From NCBI GenBank assembly GCA_025964555.1, contig JAOPYQ010000015.1, positions 149,296 to 213,295 on the forward strand: a stretch of 64,000 bases of DNA, given 5' to 3'. Both the position numbers and the translations under genes were made by a program. This stretch comes from Thermoleophilia bacterium. GTDB lineage: Bacteria; Actinomycetota; Thermoleophilia; Gaiellales; SKUG01. Below, piece by piece: positions 59,035-64,000 of this stretch; position 1 is the first letter of the stretch; every line of letters starts with the position of its first letter. The notes below the pieces were generated by a model that saw nothing but the letters and a program-made list of their open reading frames with translations, was not told where the DNA came from and made no database searches.

Positions 59035-61710
59035 CTAGCCGGTATTACGCAGCGCCCCAGCGATGCCCGCGATCGAGCGCGCGAGCAGGCGGGCGGCGTC
59101 CTCGCGGGAGGGGTCGTCGGGTGTGAGGGCGCGCAGCTCGGTGAGCAGTTCGACCTGGATGAGGTTCATCGGGTCGACGTACGGGTTGCGCAGCCGGATC
59201 GATTCCTGGATGACGACCTGCGAGTCGAGCAGCGCGGTCGTGTCGACGATCTTGAGGACCGCCTCCACCGCGCGAGCGTGCTCGGCTTCGATCGCGGACC
59301 AGATCCGGTCACGGTCGGCGCCTGCGGGCACGAGGTCGAGGTAGGTGCGCGCGATCTCCATGCTCGTCTTGGCGAGTGTCATCTCGAGGTTGGAGACGAG
59401 CGCGCGAAAGAACGGCCACCGCGCGTGCATGTCGCGCAGCAGCTCGAGTCCGTCGTCGGTCGCGGCGAGCGGCGCGAGCGCGGCACCGCAGCCGTACCAG
59501 CTCGGGAGCAGGCAGCGGTTCTGCGTCCAGGCGAACACCCACGGGATCGCGCGCAGGCCGTCGAGGTAGCGATCCGAGTCGGGGCGCTTGGCCGGGCGCG
59601 AGCCCACATTGAGCAGCGCGAGCTCGTCCACCGGCGTGAACGCGCGGAAGAAGTCCACGAAGCCGGGGTCGCCGGCGACGAGCGCGCGGAACGCGGCCTC
59701 GGCGGTGGCGGCGAGTTCGTCCATCGCGGCGGCGTGCGCGGGATCGGGAGACGTCGTGGCGCCCCGCGCGCCGAGCCGGTCGGGCGCCGTGGCGACGAGC
59801 GCGCCGGCCACTGCCGCCTCGAGGTTGCGGCGCGCGAGTCCCTGGAGCCCGTACTTGAACGAGATCGTCTCCCCCTGCTCCGTGAGCTTGAGGCGCCCGG
59901 CGGGATGCGAGGGCGGCTGCGCGAGGATCGCGGCATGGGTGGGGCCGCCGCCGCGACCCGCAGAGCCGCCGCGCCCGTGGAAGACCATGAGGTCGAGCCC
60001 GGCATCGCGGGCGATGTCGGCGAGCGCCACCTGTGCGCGGTGGATGTGCCACTGCGCGGCGAGGTAGCCACCGTCCTTGGCGGAGTCGGAGTAGCCGACC
60101 ATGATCTCGAGGCGGTTGCGGCGCCGGTTGCGCACGAGGTCCGCGTAGCGCGGGTGGGCGAGCATCGCGCGGACGGTCGCCGGCGCGGCGTGCAGGTCCT
60201 CGATCGTCTCGAACAGCGGGACCGGCACGAGGTCGGCGCCGGACGCCTCGATCAGGTCCAGCGCTCGGGTGACGTCGTCGACGCTCGTGGTGCCGCTGAT
60301 GACGAGCGTGTCGACGCTCTGGTTGCCGTGGCGCTGCTGCTCGTCGGCGACGGCCTTGAGGGTGGGCCACACGTTGCCGCCGGGGCCGGGCGACGCCATC
60401 TCGTCGGCGGCGTGCAGGTCGCGTGCGTGCATGCGTACGTCGAGCTTCGCGACATGCAGGCCGAACAGCGCGACGCGGCGACGCAGTGCGGCGAGTCGCC
60501 CGTCCGCGATGCGTTCGCCGCGGCCGGCGCGCAGCGAGCGATCGACGATGTCGAGGTCGTCGCGCAGCGACGCCGCGTCGCGGTAGGCGGCATCAGCGTG
60601 GCCGAGTGCTTCGGCTCCGGCGAGCAGGTCGAGGCGGCGCCAGATGAAGCTGAGCTTGCGACGGTAGGGCTCGCCGAGGTTCTGGTCGCCGATCTGCCGG
60701 GCGTAGCCGGGGAGTTCGCGCTCGTCACGCTCGATCGATTCGAGCAGCTCGGGGGTGACGTCGGCGAGGCGATCGGAAACCGACAGCGCGCGGGCGAGGT
60801 CGCGCACCTCGTCGCGGTAGCGGGTCGCGGCGAGGCGGCGTGCGTAGGCGAGCGCGGCGTGGATGGTGTCGGGGCCGGCGTTGGGGTTGCCGTCCTGGTC
60901 GCCGCCGATCCAGGTGCCGAACGCGAGCGGCTCGCACGTGTCGGCCATGCCGGGCACGAGGCGGCGCAGCTCGGCTTCGACGCGGGGCGCGTCGTCGAGC
61001 AGCACGCGCTCGAAGAACCAGAGGCCGTGGCGGATCTCGTCGATCACGCGCGGTCGGCGCTCGCGCACCTCGTCGGTCTGCCAGAGCGTGGTGATCTCCT
61101 CGAGCAGACCACGCTCGACGCCCGCGCGACCGGCGGGGGTGAGGTCGGGCTCGTCGAGGCGGCGCAGCAGGTCCGCCATGCGCAGCTGCGCGGCGAGCGC
61201 ACCGCGGCGGGTGGCCTCTGTCGGGTGCGCGGTGAGCACGAGCTCGACCCGAACCTGTTCGGCGAGGCGCCGCAGTTCGTCGCCGGAGATGCCGGCCTCG
61301 GCGAGCTGCGCGACGGCGTCGGCGAGCGACTCGCGGGGCGGGTGGCCGTCGTGTTCGTGCGCTCGGCGTCGGCGGATGCGGTGCAGCTGCTCGGCGAGGT
61401 TGACGAGCTGGAAATACAGTGAGAACGCGCGCAGCACGTCTGCGCGGGCGGTCGAGTCGAGGCCCTGCACGAGCTCGTGCAGCTCCGTGCGGTCGGCTGC
61501 GGCATCACCGTCGCCGGCGTGGGTGTCGGCGGTGCGCAGGTCGCGGCTCAGCAGCCGGATGCGTTCTTCCACGGCGAGCAGGTGCTCGTCGCGCTGTTCG
61601 ACGATCACGCGGCCGAGCAGCTCGCCGAGCATGCGCACGTCGCGGCGCAGGCGCGCGGAGGGTCCTGAATCGGAGGAGGTCGGGGCAGGCGCAGCGGTCG
61701 CGGGTTCCAT
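59035..61710 (-). CDS. ppc: Phosphoenolpyruvate carboxylase
   Basis: 891 residues from ATG 61710. Carboxylates PEP to oxaloacetate, refilling the TCA cycle. The catalytic His is in VLTAHPTEATRRG (TAHPT motif), and the second active region SDSAKDGGYLAAQWHIHRAQ and FHGRGGSAGRGGGPTHAAIL are intact. WIGGDQDGNPNAG and the C-terminal LRNTG are family signatures. The length is typical of bacterial PEPC (about 880-930). It is flanked by a surface protein and by the MPGC-motif gene, with no obvious operon partner. Confidence 0.96.
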   Translation of the reverse strand: MEPATAAPAPTSSDSGPSARLRRDVRMLGELLGRVIVEQRDEHLLAVEERIRLLSRDLRTADTHAGDGDAAADRTELHELVQGLDSTARADVLRAFSLYFQLVNLAEQLHRIRRRRAHEHDGHPPRESLADAVAQLAEAGISGDELRRLAEQVRVELVLTAHPTEATRRGALAAQLRMADLLRRLDEPDLTPAGRAGVERGLLEEITTLWQTDEVRERRPRVIDEIRHGLWFFERVLLDDAPRVEAELRRLVPGMADTCEPLAFGTWIGGDQDGNPNAGPDTIHAALAYARRLAATRYRDEVRDLARALSVSDRLADVTPELLESIERDERELPGYARQIGDQNLGEPYRRKLSFIWRRLDLLAGAEALGHADAAYRDAASLRDDLDIVDRSLRAGRGERIADGRLAALRRRVALFGLHVAKLDVRMHARDLHAADEMASPGPGGNVWPTLKAVADEQQRHGNQSVDTLVISGTTSVDDVTRALDLIEASGADLVPVPLFETIEDLHAAPATVRAMLAHPRYADLVRNRRRNRLEIMVGYSDSAKDGGYLAAQWHIHRAQVALADIARDAGLDLMVFHGRGGSAGRGGGPTHAAILAQPPSHPAGRLKLTEQGETISFKYGLQGLARRNLEAAVAGALVATAPDRLGARGATTSPDPAHAAAMDELAATAEAAFRALVAGDPGFVDFFRAFTPVDELALLNVGSRPAKRPDSDRYLDGLRAIPWVFAWTQNRCLLPSWYGCGAALAPLAATDDGLELLRDMHARWPFFRALVSNLEMTLAKTSMEIARTYLDLVPAGADRDRIWSAIEAEHARAVEAVLKIVDTTALLDSQVVIQESIRLRNPYVDPMNLIQVELLTELRALTPDDPSREDAARLLARSIAGIAGALRNTG

Positions 61711-61774
61711 GCGTCACCCCTTCCCGCATGCGGGGTCGGTCACGCGTGCGAGTGCGGGTGCGCTGTCAGTGCGA

Positions 61775-62872
61775 TCAGCTGGAGCTGGAGCCGGAGGCTG
61801 GCGGCGCGGTGGTGTTACTGCCCGAGCCGGACGACGTCGACGGCACTTCCGTCTTCGGCGGTTCGACCTTCGGCACCTCGGTCTTCGGGGGCTCGACGGT
61901 CGGGACCGTGGGCGGGAGCTTCGTGGGCGGCAGCGGGAACTGCAGCGGGCCCTGGTGGGGACCGCCGCCGCGGATGCCGACGCGCTCGAGTGCGACGTTG
62001 AGCTGCGCGATCACGCCGACGAGGTCGTTGACCGACAGCCGCAACGGATCGGTGGAGCCGAGCGTCGAGGCGCCGCTCGCAGCGACGAGCGTGCCGCCGC
62101 CACCGGAGGTCGGGGTCGGTGTGAGGCGCTTGAGCTGCTCCATCACCGCGTTGATCTGGGTCGTGAGGGCCTCGAGCGAGCCAACTGCGCCGCCGCCGGA
62201 TGCGCCGGCAACTGCCGTGGTGGCTCCTGATGCGGTCGTGGCTCCGGTCGCGGTGGCCGCGCCAGTGGCGGTCGCCCCGCCAGCCTTGGTCGCCGGACCG
62301 TGATCCATGTCGCAGCCGGGCATGCCACCGCCCTTGATGGGCGTCACGCCGCCGGGGCCCCACTGGCCGTCGACGAACGACTGCATCATCGAGGCGTGTT
62401 CGCTGCCCTTCGCGTCGGGACCGGATGCGGTCTTGCCGCCGCCCTCGGCCGCCATCGCCTTCTGCAGCTCCGCGAGCCGGTCGGCGCGTGCGCCGGCGGT
62501 GCGGGTCATCTCGACGAGCTCCTTGATGTCGGGCAGGTCGAAGAAGTCGGCGGTGGCGCCTTCGGGCAGTGCGATCGACTTGCCGTCGGGCCCGAAGATG
62601 GTGCCGTCCTTGGTGTCGACGAACGAGCCGGCCGGGATGCGACCCGCGGGCGCGCCGTCCTTGCCGAGGATCACGCCGCCTGCCTGGGAGCTCGCGAAGC
62701 GCTCGGGAGCAGCCATCGCTGCCGCGGGAACGCCGGGGAAGTTGATGCCGGGGATCGCGAAGCCACCGGGGGCGACGCGGCCAGGGATCGCGGGCAGCGC
62801 ACCGCCGAGGGGTGGGGTGGCTCCGCAGCCGCCGAGGTGGGCGCTGGGCGTGTTCAATCCGACGTTGGACAT
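61775..62872 (-). CDS. Low-complexity protein with GMPGC-x-M-D-H motif
   Basis: 365 residues from ATG 62872, with AGGAG 5-9 bases upstream. No signal peptide; the N-terminus is Pro/Gly/Ala/Asn-rich (MSNVGLNTPSAHLGGCGATP). Residues 66-105 look like a beta-rich segment (GGVILGKDGAPAGRIPAGS, DTKDGTIFGPDGKSIALPEG). GMPGCDMDH lies at 183-191, matching the peptidase-like protein at 497-1411. Two amphipathic helices follow (LEALTTQINAVMEQLKRL, VNDLVGVIAQLNVALERVG). The tail is Pro/Glu/Thr with PPKTEVP repeats and poly-Ser. Function unknown; paralogy with the first MPGC protein is suggested by motif and layout. Confidence 0.8.
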   Translation of the reverse strand: MSNVGLNTPSAHLGGCGATPPLGGALPAIPGRVAPGGFAIPGINFPGVPAAAMAAPERFASSQAGGVILGKDGAPAGRIPAGSFVDTKDGTIFGPDGKSIALPEGATADFFDLPDIKELVEMTRTAGARADRLAELQKAMAAEGGGKTASGPDAKGSEHASMMQSFVDGQWGPGGVTPIKGGGMPGCDMDHGPATKAGGATATGAATATGATTASGATTAVAGASGGGAVGSLEALTTQINAVMEQLKRLTPTPTSGGGGTLVAASGASTLGSTDPLRLSVNDLVGVIAQLNVALERVGIRGGGPHQGPLQFPLPPTKLPPTVPTVEPPKTEVPKVEPPKTEVPSTSSGSGSNTTAPPASGSSSS

Positions 62873-62993
62873 GGGGGCTCCTGCCAGTCGTGGGGGGTGT
62901 TCGTGGCAGGCGGTTGGGGGATGCATGCCACGGGTCGACGGGTGTCCACCACCATCGGACCACGAAACTGGAAATCCTGCAAGGACTTCGCGT

Positions 62994-63878
62994 ATGCCGA
63001 ACGAAACGCAAACCTTGGATGTCCCTGAGGGCCCGTTCGTGAGCGGCACGTGGCTCGAGCAGCACCTCGACGACCCACGCGTGCGGATCCTCGACACCCG
63101 CGGCCGCGTCCCCGCTCCGGGCGACGCTCCCATCTCCCTGCGCTCGGCGTTCGACGACGGCCACGTTCCCGGCGCCTCGTTCGTGACGTGGAACGTCGAC
63201 TTCATCGCGGTCGACGATCCGGTCGCCAACCAGCTCGCCGATCCCGAGCGGTTCGCGGCAGCGGCGTCGCGCCTCGGCATCGACGACGACACGATCGTCG
63301 TCACCTACGACGACTACCACTCCGTCTTCGCCGCGCGCCTGTGGTGGGCGTTCCGCGCGATGGGCCACGACCGCGTGCGAGTGCTCGACGGCGGCTGGAC
63401 TGCGTGGCTCGCGGACGGGCGCCCGACCTCCACCGCCGACGCGACGCCCGAGCCGGCGACGTTCACGGCCCGGCCGCGAGCAGAGCTTCGCTGGACGCTC
63501 GACCAGGTCGCGCAGCGCGACGACGAGGTCGTCCTGCTCGATGCGCGCTCGCGGGCGAGGTTCGCGGGCACCGGCAACGATCCGGTGGGCGGGCACATCC
63601 CGGGCGCGGTGAACGTGCCGTACACCGAGCTCGTGGGTGACGACGGCCTCGTGCGCGCGCGCGAAGAACTCACGAAGGTGCTGCGCCGCGCCGGAATCGA
63701 TCCCGAGGATCCTCCCGCGCGAATCGTGGCGTCGTGCGGGAGCGGCATCAGCGCCTCGGTGCCGCTGCTCGCGCTCGAGCTGCTCGCTCCCGGCGCGGGT
63801 GCCCGCGCCGCGGTCTACGACGGCTCGTGGTCGGAGTGGTCGAAGTCCGGCAATGCGGTCGAGACCGGCCCGGGCTAG
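62994..63878 (+). CDS. Thiosulfate/3-mercaptopyruvate sulfurtransferase (two rhodanese domains)
   Basis: 294 residues from ATG 62994. Two rhodanese modules: the first (about 15-135, with VRILDTRGRVPAPGD and DDGHVPGASF) is inactive; the second has the catalytic Cys in VASCGSGISASVPLL. DGGWTAWLADG and the C-terminal YDGSWSEWSK are family signatures. It transfers sulfane sulfur from thiosulfate or 3-mercaptopyruvate to an acceptor such as cyanide or thiols. The active loop CGSGIS, six residues, is typical of mercaptopyruvate sulfurtransferases (CGSGVT), which favours that activity. Confidence 0.92.
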   Translation: MPNETQTLDVPEGPFVSGTWLEQHLDDPRVRILDTRGRVPAPGDAPISLRSAFDDGHVPGASFVTWNVDFIAVDDPVANQLADPERFAAAASRLGIDDDTIVVTYDDYHSVFAARLWWAFRAMGHDRVRVLDGGWTAWLADGRPTSTADATPEPATFTARPRAELRWTLDQVAQRDDEVVLLDARSRARFAGTGNDPVGGHIPGAVNVPYTELVGDDGLVRAREELTKVLRRAGIDPEDPPARIVASCGSGISASVPLLALELLAPGAGARAAVYDGSWSEWSKSGNAVETGPG

Positions 63879-63880
63879 AG

Positions 63881-63894
63881 GTTGTGGCCACAAC
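63881..63894. other. Perfect 14-bp palindrome after sulfurtransferase gene
   Basis: GTTGTGGCCACAAC directly follows the sulfurtransferase stop (2 bases). It could be a short terminator stem or an operator for a gene beyond the window. The remaining bases to 64000 show no gene. Confidence 0.4.
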
Positions 63895-64000
63895 GTCGCG
63901 GTGGCGAGGCGGCGAGAACCGAGCGATGCAAGGACGAGGAATGAGGCGGACGGTAGTCCGTCGATTTCCGAGGACGCAGCAGCGCGACGGTTCGCAGCCG

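Noticed and set aside
58345..63893. Long frames opposite ppc (plus, 1025 residues) and opposite the sulfurtransferase/MPGC region (minus, 692 residues)
   Set aside because: Same antisense signature; PEPC and sulfurtransferase active sites are on the other frames.

Overview
The window is high-GC DNA (roughly 70 percent by eye) with GTG starts, short intergenic gaps and many gene families typical of Actinobacteria. Several features point to the Thermoleophilia (Solirubrobacterales or Patulibacter type): two secreted repeat proteins beginning with a MVALFVALGG-like membrane leader, DUF2277, DUF2269 twice, a BldC-like regulator and flagellar genes. This placement is inference from family knowledge. 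The cell is flagellated and makes its own leucine-type dehydrogenase, PEP carboxylase and cysteine. No phage, insertion sequence, CRISPR array or origin is visible.

Layout. 1-9.3 kb is a motility block: a cut-off membrane protein, a peptidase-like protein, fliM-fliN (overlapping), a zinc-finger membrane protein, a LysM protein, a BldC-like HTH fused to a response-regulator receiver domain, and two flagellin genes with matching sigma-28-type promoters. 9.3-17.6 kb is metabolism: gamma-glutamyltransferase, leucine/valine-type dehydrogenase, rhomboid protease, an EEP nuclease/phosphatase behind a tandem palindrome, and cysK-cysE. 17.7-24.9 kb holds an MFS transporter, a sarcosine-oxidase-like flavoenzyme, a cluster of four small enzymes (PNPOx-like, DUF1905, DHFR-like, PaaI-like thioesterase) and two unusual proteins with no signal peptide. 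24.9-37.4 kb has a UvrA-like ABC ATPase, a cation/proton exchanger, a large secreted M6 metalloprotease, a histidine kinase with a heptad-repeat rod, and secreted proteins. 37.3-46.8 kb has tRNA-Ala(UGC), a PAS histidine kinase, a PaaG-like isomerase, a membrane zinc peptidase, a DUF3105 lipoprotein, a CAP protein, tRNA-Ala(CGC) and a GNAT/LanC-like pair. 47-64 kb has a 704-residue histone-H1-like protein, a Met/Gln-rich protein, a DNA-repair group (lhr-nei, family-5 uracil-DNA glycosylase), an autoregulated leaderless HTH gene, PEP carboxylase, a second MPGC-motif protein and a sulfurtransferase.

The best candidate for something undescribed is a scattered set of about ten apparently single-gene proteins. 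They have uncharged or weakly charged Ser/Thr/Ala/Pro-rich N-termini, no Sec signal, and long disordered segments. One carries a LysM domain, one a DH...HVH peptidase-like domain, and two share a GMPGC-x-M-[N/D]-H motif. They could be cargo of the flagellar export machine or of another non-Sec route; this is inference. Other notable items are the BldC-like-REC fusion beside flagellin, a two-operator leaderless promoter at 56.5 kb, a tandem TTAG-N6-CTAA palindrome at 14.1 kb, and the heptad-rod kinase.
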